DNA of 64,000 nucleotides from Hymenopellis radicata (GCA_015501595.1 JADNRX010000012.1:124001-188000); one strand, 5' to 3'. Shown: positions 1 to 10,943, counted from the stretch's first letter. A program made the numbers and translations. The notes: a model not told the origin generated them from the sequence alone.

Positions 1-53
1 TACTTGGTTACCTGGCTAGCTCTCCTCCCCCATGGTCAGTTGAGCAACTCGAG

Positions 54-265
54 TGTAAGTGCACTGTTCTCGGGGAGAACAGAGACTATCAGACTGAGAT
101 GAGGGGAAGAAAGATAGATATATTAGTGGTGTGATATGTGCTATATACTAAGAATCTACACTTGTGTCTGGAACTGTGTGTGGTCCGAGGCATGAGTACG
201 AGGCACATCTAGGATGTGCCTCGGGCTGTCCGTACTGTATGCGCAGAGCACGTCAGTGCTCTACA
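54..265 (-). repeat. Outer element LTR, left copy
   Basis: A 212-bp repeat with TG...CA ends. It contains three short perfect hairpins: CTGTTCTC/GAGAACAG (64-82, loop GGG), GAGGCACAT/ATGTGCCTC (200-222, loop CTAGG) and AGAGCAC/GTGCTCT (245-262, loop GTCA). The first and third are unchanged in the right copy. The second has new arm sequences there but still pairs. Confidence 0.75.
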
Positions 266-291
266 TCCCATACAAACTTTGAATAATAATA

Positions 292-1572
292 TCAACCTCC
301 TGGTTGATCGGGTATCTTATCATCATCGCGTGTCACTTCTGATCCGTTTATCTTCTCCTCCGCTCCATCACCATCGACTTCGCCATGTCTGCGATGCCAG
401 GAAGATCCTGTCTTCGACAACAACCATGACCGGGTTAAATTTCTGCCCGACCTCACTGATGCACCTTTGCGCGCACCTGCAACGCGTGTTAATGACAAGT
501 AATCTTCCAACAATGGACTCGTATGGATTTGGTGGATTATCTGGCATCGGGATGAATATGATGGGGAGATGGTGGTCTGGGGTACAAGCGTCCTTTTCTT
601 CTCCGTGGCGTGTACTGAACGTGTTGCAGTCATCGGTGTGGACTCGGGAGCGATAACAATTATGGCGGGTATCTGGGCTGCGTCTGCCTCAGTGTGCACG
701 GCCTTCGGTGGCTCGTCTACGTCGGCGCTGGACTCAACGCTTTCAAATACGCTGGTGGCGGTGGCGGCGTAATCCTCGGAAACTGCGGGTGTATCCGATA
801 TGCTCTGATCCACGCAATGGTCGGCTTCAACGTGTAGGATCTCTTCTGTGGGGTCGCATTCTGGCTGTTCTTCGAAAACCATAGACTTCTCGTCAGCTGC
901 ATCAACCTCGACAGCATCATAGTGCACGTTGATGCTACCCTCCTTGTCAAGACTTGGACTGCATGGCAACATATCCTCTTCAATTTGCTGCTGATCGGTG
1001 TGGGGGTCAACTTGGGAATCGAGGGGTGAAGGATAATCGATGATAGGTGGTTCGGATGGCGTAGTTGATGCGATAATGCACGGTTCGGAATTGTAGTCGT
1101 CGTCGTCGTATGAATCCTCTTCATCTTCTCTTCGCCATGCTAACTCCTTCCAGAATGCCTTCAAATACGGACGGAGGGTCCCATCTTCGAAACAGCTCTC
1201 AACATACTCATCATCGGGACCATAGTGCGACTCGCCATTCCATTCCTCCTCGTAATACTCCCACGTCTCCTCGTAACGTACATGGATGGATCCCTTGAAA
1301 GTCTTCCAACCTTCCCGCTCCTGATAGCTGGAAAATTGGCTCCACTGGCGAAATGTGTCGTGATCAACTAAGCGCATTGCAAGCTCAACACATTCATCTT
1401 TCCGCATTGTTCCATGTCGGATCCGGCTCCTGGACAGGTCCTCGACGAAATGGATGAACCCGATGATATGGCGCTGTTTACGGCGTGGAGAGGTGAAGTT
1501 GAACAAATCGTCGTCGGCGTCCGCATAAACATGTTCACCGTAACCTCGTCGTCTATTCCATGTAAGCTTCAT
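292..1572 (-). CDS. Gag-like or unknown protein of the outer LTR element (426 aa)
   Basis: An uninterrupted 426-codon ORF fills most of the outer element and stops 26 bp before the LTR. The N-terminal third (residues about 30-150) looks globular, with many W, Y, E and charged residues. The middle is acidic, including a run of D/E around residues 150-165, and the C-terminus is Ser/Thr rich and disordered. No CCHC zinc knuckle, protease or RT motif is seen. Position inside the LTRs suggests a capsid-like structural role, but the sequence itself is not recognised. The start ATG at 1572 overlaps the end of a shorter upstream ORF (1801-1553) in another frame, so the true product may be longer through splicing, reinitiation or frameshifting. 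Confidence 0.5.
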   Translation of the reverse strand: MKLTWNRRRGYGEHVYADADDDLFNFTSPRRKQRHIIGFIHFVEDLSRSRIRHGTMRKDECVELAMRLVDHDTFRQWSQFSSYQEREGWKTFKGSIHVRYEETWEYYEEEWNGESHYGPDDEYVESCFEDGTLRPYLKAFWKELAWRREDEEDSYDDDDYNSEPCIIASTTPSEPPIIDYPSPLDSQVDPHTDQQQIEEDMLPCSPSLDKEGSINVHYDAVEVDAADEKSMVFEEQPECDPTEEILHVEADHCVDQSISDTPAVSEDYAATATSVFESVESSADVDEPPKAVHTEADAAQIPAIIVIAPESTPMTATRSVHATEKKRTLVPQTTISPSYSSRCQIIHQIHTSPLLEDYLSLTRVAGARKGASVRSGRNLTRSWLLSKTGSSWHRRHGEVDGDGAEEKINGSEVTRDDDKIPDQPGG

Positions 1573-1801
1573 TGTCTTCCGTGATCTCTAGCTCAACGGC
1601 GGCGTTAGACTCTGCGCTCGAAGGTGGCCAATTCACAAGTGGTGCGGCTCGGGTGACCGTGAATGCTCGAATGAGCGGTGCAAGTGTTGCCGCCCGCACC
1701 AGTGCGGGCGAAGGGGGATGACGGCGGTAACGATACCGCAGCGTCGCTACTGCTTCAGACAGTAGCACAAATGTGGGGATAGGTAATGAAGGTGGGAGCA
1801 C
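1553..1801 (-). CDS. Short upstream ORF of the outer LTR element (82 aa)
   Basis: An 82-codon ORF whose last 20 bases overlap the start of the 426-aa ORF in a +1 relative frame. It has a hydrophobic N-terminus and an Arg/Pro/Ala-rich middle. No family is recognised. Its position between the presumed 5' LTR side and the main ORF suggests either a first exon or a leader ORF of the same transcript. Confidence 0.3.
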   Translation of the reverse strand: MLPPSLPIPTFVLLSEAVATLRYRYRRHPPSPALVRAATLAPLIRAFTVTRAAPLVNWPPSSAESNAAVELEITEDNEAYME

Positions 1802-1845
1802 AGAAGGCTCAGATCAAATTGGAATGAAAGGTCACGGTGGAGGCG

Positions 1846-2167
1846 TGTGATACGATAGAATACCAAAATCGTGGGAAGGTAGCTTAGTAATACTTTCCAT
1901 ATACGTGTTGGTTCGCATCATTGTAACTTGTCTTGAATTATCATCTAGTTTCTACTCTTTTCGCTGCGGACTACACGTCCTTATGCTGTAACCGATAACC
2001 GACACGCCAGGCCCGCTGAGCACCCGCGTCAACGGCTCCCCGAGTGCGGGTCATACACTCCCTTTCTCAGGATTACAGAGAGGCTACGACGCGAGCCCGG
2101 CGCGTCAACACACTTATTCAAGGTTGACTCCTCTGGCGAGAAGTCCCGGAACTGTGCTCGATTCACA
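1846..2167 (+). repeat. 5' LTR of the 9.42-kb element
   Basis: 322 bp, TG...CA ends, no differences seen from the 3' copy at 10944-11265. It lies directly after target duplication AGGCG. Confidence 0.93.
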
Positions 2168-2779
2168 GTGGTGGGGACACCCAGGACTTCACCAAACCGG
2201 TGGAGTCAACCTTACTCGTCCTAGATGGCCGCTCATAGCGCCGCCGGACCTCAACCATATCTTCCATTACAACATTCCAACCATCCAACGAGGTGTCCCG
2301 GGTGGCCGCTCATAGCGCCGCCGGACATCGACTGCTGTCCTCCACAACCCTCAATTATGCAGCCCAAATCCTCCAGAATGCTTCAGAGTGCTCTGTTTGG
2401 TCCTCGAATGGGCGACTCGGCAGTTCCTTCCCCTTACTGCTCTCCCACCATGGACAAGGCGACGAAACAGCCGTCGCTCGTTCCCGACCCCGCCTTTAAC
2501 GCAATTGGCTCGAAGAGCACCGCTTCTACCGGTGACGACGCCAGCAACTCAAGCGGTTCAAGAACGGCTACCGGCAATCCGCCTTCGCAGCAGCATCCTC
2601 AAGCGTCTAATCCTGTCAGACTTGCGCCCAAACCGGGCTATGTCTTTGACAATGGACTCAACATGACGGACGCCCCGTCAAGCTCGAGGGTGATCAGTCT
2701 CGGAACGGGACGTCACAGAATCTCCTTTGGAAGCTAAAGAACCTATCTCGCGCCGTCGTCGCTCAGCCAACCCACCGTT

Positions 2780-3350
2780 CCCCATCGGCATTTGACATTC
2801 GAGAGGGTAAATCGAATAACACCATCGAGTTGGTCTCTCCGAAACCAGATCCCTCTATGCACGTGTATTCCCCTTCTACTCCGAAACCGACGAATCCTCA
2901 AGCAGGAGCTGCTCATAGCGCTCCTCTCATGAAAGAAGAATGGCTGCTTATAGCGCCGTTCATTCCGAGTTCCGTCGGTTAGAGAGTCGGTGATCGCGGA
3001 GACATCTTCAAGCCCGAGGATGTTCTGTCTCGTACAGGATGTTATGAAATTTCCATGCGACCGTCCAACGACTTACGCCGCGCCATCCTTACTCGGCCAG
3101 CTGACGGTTTCCCATCACCCCTTCGACATCCGCCAATCCAAAGCGAATATCGTCGTCGAGCTGACTTCTTCTCGCCCCATTCTACTACCATGCCTGCCCT
3201 CAGCCTATTCCCAAGCCCACGAACTCTCAAGAAGGAGCAGCTCATAGCGCTCCTCTCATCTAAGATGGAATGGCAGCTCATAGCGCCGTTCCTTTAGAGA
3301 CGGATGGGAGAGTTTAGCGGTTCAAAGAGTCGGTCATTGCTGAAACAGCT
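2780..3350 (+). repeat. Diverged tandem duplication, unit about 330 bp
   Basis: Two adjacent units share order and spacing. An F-D-I-R coding stretch near 2790 recurs near 3118. The hairpin pair at 2911/2946 recurs at 3240/3276, and an AGAGTCGGT segment near 2984 recurs near 3328. Nucleotide identity is only moderate, so the duplication is older than the last transposition. Confidence 0.55.
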
Positions 3351-3743
3351 TCCGTACGCTCAGCTAAAGCTAGTAGCGCCGAGTCACTATCTGTTGACTC
3401 TTTAAATTGGATGTGGCAGCAGTCTAGCTACGCACACGTCAGGATCCTTCGCTATGTCGGACGACAAGTCGAGTGCTACGACGAGCGTATCGGTGTTCCC
3501 GTGAACAAGGACAGAAACCGGTTAGCCGAGTCTAGAGTGTGTGTATCCGGGAAGGCTCTTGTTCAATGATTGTGGTCTTTGGAAGACTTTCAGGAAAATA
3601 TCTCGACAGCTGTAGATGACCGGTTGGATTAGGAGAGGAAGGAGACCAAATTGTTATACTTCAAGGTCAAGCTTTATTGTCGGGCTCGTCGTGTATGATC
3701 AAAAGTTGGTAAAGGGAATAATGATATTGGATACTGCGAACAT

Positions 3744-4133
3744 TTAACACAAGCCGCGACACAAATCGGAGAAGTATTCCAGAAAGTTCTCAGTCCCTAA
3801 TCCTTGAAAGAACCCCCATTCGTTCTTAATCCATGGCCACGAAATGTATAGAGGGCAACGTTTCAATCCATCGTTCTCCAGCAACTGTCCTTGGGTTACT
3901 AATGTCGGTGCGACGATGGTTACCCCGCACCCACCATATCCGAACTCGCAGGAATCATCGAACATACCCGCATCGATGTCATCCTTGACCTCGTCCTTGT
4001 CAGGTGCAACTTCATCGGCATCGTCCTTGCTGTCGTTATTTAAGCCTTGTGTCCTCATGGTAGTGGCGTTGACCTCGTCCTCGTTGTCTACGGCATCGTC
4101 CTCGTCCTTGTAGCCATCGCGTCCTTTAACCAA
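3744..4133 (-). CDS. Unrecognised 129-aa ORF inside the LTR element
   Basis: An antisense ORF with a strongly acidic D/E/K-rich first half and a more globular, aromatic-rich C-terminus (residues about 85-129). It could be a fragment of a captured host gene or chance coding opposite a repetitive stretch. No family is recognised. Confidence 0.2.
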   Translation of the reverse strand: MVKGRDGYKDEDDAVDNEDEVNATTMRTQGLNNDSKDDADEVAPDKDEVKDDIDAGMFDDSCEFGYGGCGVTIVAPTLVTQGQLLENDGLKRCPLYISWPWIKNEWGFFQGLGTENFLEYFSDLCRGLC

Positions 4134-5514
4134 GATCTTAGCTACGACCTCAGGAAGGATGTGGGAGGCCCATAAGAGTCGTCAAAGCCTGGCCTCGCGA
4201 GGGTGGGTTGAGGCTGCGCTGCAGTATTTCGAGGAGAAAGAGCATCGGACCGCGCTTGATGCAGCACTACTCAGCTGGATACATTCTTCGCTCATTGCCT
4301 GGGATCCATCGTTATCGTTGCCGTTATGGAAATGCGCTAGTACTCTCCCGGTGGAATCTTTCCATCCTCTTTTCTGTTGATTTGCCGACTCGGCGGTTGA
4401 ACATTCAAACGGTCGTGGGATCTTGGATACGGGAAACTTGAATTCTGCGAGCGCACCTCCCGCTCGGGTGATCTACCTCCAGAGACGCATTTAAAGTCGG
4501 CGGAACTTCTTGCTGACAGGCTCGACCGCGAGGATGATGATCACATTCTCCGCGTCTACAATACCTACTTGGGTGCGCTGCTCCGATGGACCTCCGACAT
4601 AACGATTCAGGACAGCAGAGTTGCTGAATATATCGCTGTGTTCCGCGTCTTCCACTTTCGCCTCCTTCCAAAACGTAGCGTATCAACGATTCAGGCCTCG
4701 ATCCCAGCTAATTCGGACCCAGGCCGGCTTTCGAAAGCGACATGCGTTTGGGCTGGGCTTCTCGACGAAGGTACCGTTCTTGGCACATGCATCAAAGCGT
4801 CGAGGTTTTTGAGGCCGCTGCAGGATGAGCCTTCGTCGCGTGTGGAGGAGGTGGATGAGGATCGGGCAGTACATCCACGCGCTCCTTGTGGGTAACGACG
4901 TGGCGTAAGTGGAGATAGAGGCGAGGAATTCCTGGGGCTACCCGAGTTGGAGAAGGAGGTTAAGGAGCAGCGAAGAGCGGCGATAGTTCTGAGGGAGGTA
5001 GGAACATGAGGCTGAAGGAGGAAAAGGTGGATTGAGACAAGGTTGAAAAGAGTCGGGCTGCTGATAGCGCCCAAAGCGAGAAGGAGCATGTGAAGGTAAA
5101 GAAGAAAGGGAAACAGAATCGGGCAGCTGATAGCGCCCAGAGCAGCAGGAAGTAGGAACAGAGAAGCGGGCTGCTCATAGCGCCCAGCTGAAGAAACCGC
5201 GGCTGCTCATAGCGCCGCTGACGAAAGTGCGAGTGATGAAGTACAGGTTGAGCAATGGAGTCCGAGGACTACAGCCCTGCCGGACGAACCGTCAGGCCTT
5301 CAGGCAGCAATACAGACATTTTCGAACTGCCGAGTTCTGAGGTCGACGTTCCAGAACTTGTGGATTTTGGTCCAGACGCTCTGAATGATACGCGGCGTCG
5401 CCTGAAGGAGATTCTGAAGAGGAACGAGAAGGCCTTCAGAGTTGCAGACCAGTCACAGTCCATGAAAATGTCGGCAATGCATCTCTGCTTAAGCGCGAAT
5501 GAAACGAGCATAAT

Positions 5515-5585
5515 AGAACTGTCAGTCAGCCCTTGGGAGGCGTCGTGGGTAGTATTCAGGAAGGCCAGACTGGCAGTTCCATCCC
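5515..5585 (+). pseudogene. Reverse-transcriptase fragment 1 (Gypsy type)
   Basis: The plus strand reads S-P-W-E-A-S-W-V-V-F-R-K-A-R-L-A-V, a degraded version of the S-P-W-(G/A)-x-x-V-V-x-x-x-K-K-D-G block near the start of Gypsy reverse transcriptases. It breaks off before the V-D-Y motif. It follows the hairpin cluster at 5055-5220. Confidence 0.5.
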
Positions 5586-6474
5586 CGCTCCAGCGTTCAA
5601 CCTTCCTTCTTGTGCCATCCTCTCCTTTGGCTTCTTGTACCTAGCTCCTAAGCCCGTCATACTATACAACAGTCAACATTGGGGTACGGCAAGTTCAACA
5701 ACAGACTTACGCCAACTGAAACCATATTCCGCCTTCTGCTAGCATTGTCCGCTCCGTCTCAGCACCTAGCTCATCCAAAGTGCGGGCGCGCCTTTGAAGA
5801 AAGCCTCCTTGCGATAGGCAAGATTCAGAAGGATCTCACAGCAATAAGAGCGAATTGCATGCAAGATGTGGTACCCAGGGATGCTATCGTGAGGGTACAA
5901 CCCATCGTGAAAGGCATATGGCTTCAGACTTGCTTGGCTTTGGGGACGGTTTCGTTTTTGGCGTAGTCGCCTTCGCGCCCTTCGGATTGGGCTTAGCCTT
6001 TGGCACATTGGTAATCATTATCCAACTTGCACCCCGCTAACCACGTCCTCCCCGTTCTTGAGTGGCGAATCGATGCTATTATCGTCAGACAGTGCGCGCT
6101 TCAAACTGGACTCGGGATTGAGGCTCGCACAATACCTGGGTAGAACAGCACTCATAGTCATGGTGATGGTTCTGAGGAAAAGTCGTGAACGCGAGGCTGA
6201 AGGAGGTCGAGGTAGAGGAGCGGATTGCTCATATCGCTCAAGATCAGATGAAAGTCGAAGAAGAGCGGGCCGCTGATAGCGCCCAGCTAAAGAATGGAAT
6301 CGGGCAGCTAATAGCGCCCAGGATACGAGCACGGAAAGAAAGTAGAAGAGCAGGCTGCTCATAGCGCCCAGCTGAGAGCGGATACCGTGGCTGCTCATAG
6401 CGCCGCGGAAGAAAATATTAGGAAGGATTTGAGATGGACAATGAGGGTCGAGGACTACGACCAGATGAACCGGC

Positions 6475-6605
6475 AACCGTCAGTCAGCCCTTGGGGGGGC
6501 AGTGTGTAGTGGTCTTTGGAAACGGAAAGACGGGATTGGCTGTCGATTACTACGAATTGAACACGATGACAGTTAATGACGAGTTTCCACCGGATCACAG
6601 GTTCT
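6475..6605 (+). pseudogene. Reverse-transcriptase fragment 2 (Gypsy type)
   Basis: A second decayed copy of the same RT block, continuing through A-V-D-Y-Y-E-L-N-T-M-T-V-N-D-E-F-P, which matches the family's V-D-Y-R-x-L-N-x-x-T-V-x-D-x-x-P motif. It lies about 70 bp after the hairpin at 6393. Confidence 0.55.
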
Positions 6606-7565
6606 ACCATCATTCGACGCTTTAGCGGGTTCCATGTAGCTGAGGATAACGGATAAGTCGAAAAAACTCAGACAGGGAAGAAGAGATTGATCATGAAGGA
6701 AGTTTCCATTCACCTTGGAGCGTAAATAGAGACCGAGGACTCCATCTCAACGTTCAGAAACGGGCCACGGCAGTAACGGATCATCCTTCAGTCTCAGGCC
6801 ACTGCTCTGAAAGGTCGCACACCGCCGATACTTTTAGGATGCGAGTGAATTCGCAATCTTCCGTTCGGTCTACTTGAGCAATTCCTTCAAATCATGCGTC
6901 TACAATGGGAGGAGACGTACCTTTATGAAGATGCCCTACTACAGGAAGAGTCAACATTATTTTTTGGTATCAAGGCCAGCTTTAACGGTATCCTCGTTAT
7001 GTTCTGCCCTCTCCCATTCCCGAGCTCAACGAGGCGGAACTTCCACCCGGAATGGTATCGATGGCCAACATCTCGTTATTGACCAAAGGAGAAGTTGGTG
7101 CTACGGCGCCATTGCCCTGATGCGCCGCTACGGCAAGGTTGTATGCCAATTCTCGTCTGACTGTCAATCGATCAAGCTCTTTGATGATCCATCGCGTCTA
7201 TTGTCTTCGGTAACACAGGTTGCTTCGCGTGCGACTGGTGGACCTCCCCACGCCAACTGCTATCCAGGCTCCCCACACTCACGCAGACCTGCCGTCTATA
7301 CAACCCGGTCCCAGTGTACTCGTTTCCGGGCGCAGTGGACTATCGCTTACGGCGCCCAGTTCGAATCAGAGAGAGAAATATTTGCATTCGACGCCGAGTT
7401 CTGGAAGTCTGTACATGTCCCGTGGAAGGAAGGAAGGAAGGAAGGATTACACGGCTCGGTCCCTTCAGGAACGCCGGCAGACACATGACATGAAGCATAC
7501 CATGTCGTCAATCCACGACATTTCTGCTGCAGGTTTGTCACCGGAACTCTGGACCGCGCGAGATA

Positions 7566-7782
7566 GTTAAGATTGGGGAATGCCTGCGCAGCTGGCAGGA
7601 CGTCGTAAAGAAGGAGAAGCTGATCTATGAAACTCTGAACCTCTTCAACTACGACACGACTCTCATTCAAGCCGAAGGATGGGTACCCACTCGCGACATA
7701 ATGACCATTCAGGTCGCTTTGCGCAGTGCTACCGCTTCGGTTCCGCCCATCTTGCACGAGCTCAGGACAAGCAAGACCCCAA
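7566..7782 (+). pseudogene. Captured fragment of V-ATPase subunit a (VPH1-like)
   Basis: The plus strand encodes a clear piece of the cytoplasmic domain of the vacuolar proton-ATPase a subunit. Key motifs are W-Q-D-V-V-K-K-E-K-L-I-Y-E-T-L-N-L-F-N-Y-D, then A-E-G-W-V-P-T-R-D-I, then S-V-P-P-I-L-H-E-L-R-T. Two short in-frame losses are apparent against the family, and a stop follows. It has no start, transmembrane domain or promoter here. The surrounding LTR element shows that this is a transduced host exon, not a gene. Confidence 0.85.
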
Positions 7783-7825
7783 GCTGCATATAAAACACTT
7801 TCCAGTATCATGGCCGATACCGTTC

Positions 7826-7985
7826 GACGTACCCTGAACCCGATAGACGAGGCCATATGCTCGGGCTGTGGGTCTTCTTGCGGAACGCGGCGCCCGTTAT
7901 TGGCGGCGCAATCATCTTTGGCTTGAACTCGTCGACGGACGCGACGGGCGCGGTGTCGCTGAAGACGGTTGTCTTCCTCGCTTCC
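7826..7985 (+). pseudogene. Captured fragment of an UNC93-like (DUF895) transporter
   Basis: Directly after the V-ATPase piece the plus strand reads Y-P-E-P-D-R-R-G, then L-G-L-W-V-F-L-R-N, then P-V-I-G-G-A-I-I-F-G-L-N. This is the order seen in fungal UNC93-like major-facilitator proteins around a loop and the following membrane helix. Only about 50 residues are present. Two unrelated host fragments side by side point to successive or template-switching capture during reverse transcription. Confidence 0.7.
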
Positions 7986-8487
7986 CAACATCTCCAGGTC
8001 CGACTCGCACTTTCCCCCATCATGGTCATCAGAGCAGTTTGAACCGGACACGTCCTCGTCTTTTCATTTCAGCACAGCATCTCGGTGAAGCCCTTGCATC
8101 TGTCGATCCATCGCCCACGCACATAGAGGAAACACGCTGAGAAGACGCACTACGAGACGTCTCGCAGGAGGAGAGGAAGACGCGCTGAGGAGCAGATGAA
8201 GATTGAAAGTGCGGGCAGCTCATAGCGCCCAGCGAGAAGAGAGGACCACGGCTGCTCATAGCGCCGTGCAAGAGGAGACGCTCCAGCTCGGATCCGCTCC
8301 ACACTTGTTGACGTACCGGCTCTGACTTAGGCATTCTTCGTAGCTCATCCGCATCCGCTGCGCTCTCGACATCTGTTGGGAATCATTGTAGATTGTCCAT
8401 GAACACGACAAGAGGATCAATCAACGTCTTCAATGGTGGTCTTGCCCTCGGCACTGCTCCTTCAACTGCAGCCTTCATCCCATCTCC

Positions 8488-8575
8488 GGCCAGTCAGCCC
8501 TTGGGGGGCGCGTGTGGTAGTCTTTAGAAACAGAAAGGCCAGACTGGCGGTGGATTATCGTAAACTTGTCCGGAT
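8488..8575 (+). pseudogene. Reverse-transcriptase fragment 3 (Gypsy type)
   Basis: Third copy of the RT block: S-P-W-G-A-R-V-V-V-F-R-N-R-K-A-R-L-A-V-D-Y-(R/K). The most conserved of the three at the S-P-W-G-A-R motif. It follows the hairpin pair at 8218 and 8254. Confidence 0.6.
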
Positions 8576-10943
8576 AATGCACACAAAAATATCTCTGATG
8601 CGTCGTCGGGACTCGACTTGGAACACATGTACAGCGATAAGTTGACATCAAAATGGAGACACATACACACACCTTTTTGACGCTGTGGATCCAAAGAAAG
8701 GAATGTCTGTGACAAGGAACCGTCGTTCGAGGAGACTATCCATTGCTGGAAGAGCCAAGAACGCGTTGGTCTTGTGGAATCGTGCCGTCCAGGACGAACA
8801 TATGGTCGTCCAGCCATCGAGAGCAGGGCATCTAAGCGTCCACTGCACGCGTCGGGTTTGCCTGCAATTGCCATCGTGGCCATTGTATCCTGTAGGGACC
8901 AATCCGCTGGAATGCCCTCCCCTCGCACTGTTGCTGCCCTGGTCGTCGTCCAAGCTAATTGTTGGTGCATATCCGCTTTAAAGCACATCTGTGGGTCCCA
9001 TGGAACCAGACACGCGTTGACCTTTTCCTCAAAGACGCGGAGCGCTGGGCTCGTCGATACGCCTCTGCCGCCTCATATCGGCTAGGATCATGATGAGGGA
9101 CGAAGTCGAAAAAGATCGGGCTGCTCGTAGCACCCAGCAAGACTCAGTTGGATGAGGGAAGGCAGAACCGAAAGAATCATGAGCAGAATTGGGCAGCTAA
9201 TAGTGCCCATAATACGGAGCATGGAACGAAAGTAGCGGGCTGCTCATAGCGCCCAGCGTGAAGAAAGAACTACGGCTGCTCATAGCGCCGTGTAAGGAGA
9301 AGCATTGGTACCCGGATCCTCCGCCTTCATTAGGAGTGATCGACATCATGCGCATTCCACCTTGGCTTCATCCTTCGTGTCCTCAGCCGCACCTGCTGCA
9401 CTCTTGACAGCCACTGGGAATTCTCGGTCGAGATTGCCACGAAGGCGGCCAGAGGATCAATCAACGTCCTCAATGGCGATCTCATCCTTGTCTTTCTTTG
9501 ATGCACCTCAACCGCAGCAGTATGGCGCATCCCGAGGCTCATCCAGATTATGTGTCCCAGTTAAATCCTAACGATCTGCACGACTTTATGTATAATCCGA
9601 CATCAGCGTACACGCTCCAGCAACTTTCTTACCGCTAGCTCTTCTTCTGCTCGTTGTTGCTCGCTTCGCCCATCTCCTCGTCTATCGATTGTATCTTCAC
9701 CCGCTCAAGTGTACGGAGTGGGTCGACTAAGAAGATGACGAAGAGGATCTGCTCGAAGTCGAGTATCATCTGTCGTACGTGGGCTATGTCGAGAAGCAGA
9801 GGAGACAATGGGATACTTGTTGTCACTGCCATTGCGTGCTTGTTGCCAATACCATCGCCGTTATTGCCGTCGTGGTTATGATTCGCCATCGTGATCATGC
9901 TCAGTCTTGTCGTGCTGGTGCTCAGTTTCATCGTGGTCATTGTTGTATTCATTTCTAGTCATTCCCGTCATAGTTCTGGTTTGATCGTTGCATGCATCGC
10001 AGCCGGTTGTTGGCACTACTACACTTGATGCAGATGCACTCTTCGGACCAAGAGGTGCTGAACTTGAGTCAGCGGGCAGCTCATAGCGCCCAGCTACGCA
10101 CAGATGAGGTGGAAGAATATAAGCGGGCTGCTTATAGCGCCCGAATCAAGGATGAGTCCGTGGCAGCTCATAGCGCCGCGGAGGATGATACCAAGGAAGA
10201 TTGCAGAATGAACAATGAAACTCGACTGGTCTGGGGGGCGCAAGAGGTGTTCAAGAGTTTTAAGCTCAATTTACGCCAATGAAATCTTCCGTTCCCTTAA
10301 TGCTACCGCCTATCATTAAAGTACTTGGTCGTACGTCTGCAACATTCCTTAGGGCGAACATCAACCTCCCCATCTGCTGTTCAAACTTCAGGAAGATGCA
10401 GTCCATCCATTTACCCACCACCACCCCGGTCACCACCTAAACTTCCAGCTTCGGCATTTGCGGGACCTTATCATCGGCCATTAGGATGTTCATGTACCAT
10501 GTGAGGTCTGGGGGGCCACTGTGCATTTGAGCTGCATTTTTGTAAATCAGAAGCGAATCCGTGCGAGTATTGGATTCATTTCTGATGTGAGGGGCTGTAG
10601 GGGGTACTAGTAGGTATCAAGGATGGCGAGTGCAAGGAGTCATCCTTCTGGCACCTGATATGGCGAACACAGTGAGCCATCATTGCACTACCGAAGGCAG
10701 GGACGGCGTGCAGCAAGCCATTCTACGCCTGGATCACTGTCCGATGGCAGCATCATGTCTTCTTCTTCGTCACGAGGCAGTCCAAATAGCGTTCCATTGG
10801 ACTGCAATCAAGCATTTCGACCTTGAAATCAAATGCTCAAGATTCTCGCAAGATTTCTGACTCAGAAGGTCAAAATTCAATGCGAGTTTCCAAATCAATT
10901 AACCCAGGCCATTCGAACCTCCCTTACCACGATTGGGGGGCAC

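Larger units (their letters stand above)
2227..10181 (+). repeat. Dispersed bulged-hairpin family, about 23 copies
   Basis: A core GCT-NAT-AGC (3-bp stem, 3-nt loop) is flanked by an outer stem with one unpaired base on the 5' side. The typical form is GGGC-T-GCTCATAGC-GCCC. Core starts seen: 2231, 2308, 2911, 2946, 3240, 3276, 5060, 5126, 5173, 5204, 6272, 6307, 6357, 6393, 8218, 8254, 9123, 9196, 9242, 9278, 10079, 10130, 10166. The outer stem changes in a paired way: GGGC/GCCC, GGAGC/GCTCC, CACGGC/GCCGTG, CCGTGGC/GCCGCGG and GAATGGC/GCCGTTC. Copies come in clusters, and several clusters precede an RT fragment. In one frame the motif encodes R-A-A-H-S-A, but neighbouring copies (for example 2231 and 2308, 77 bp apart) are not in a common frame. 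Confidence 0.8.

Noticed and set aside
7347..8051. 234-codon minus-strand ORF
   Set aside because: It lies antisense to the V-ATPase and UNC93 fragments, whose family motifs are on the plus strand.
2227..10181. CRISPR array interpretation of the repeated motif
   Set aside because: Spacing is irregular, the motif is short and diverged, and the host is a fungus.
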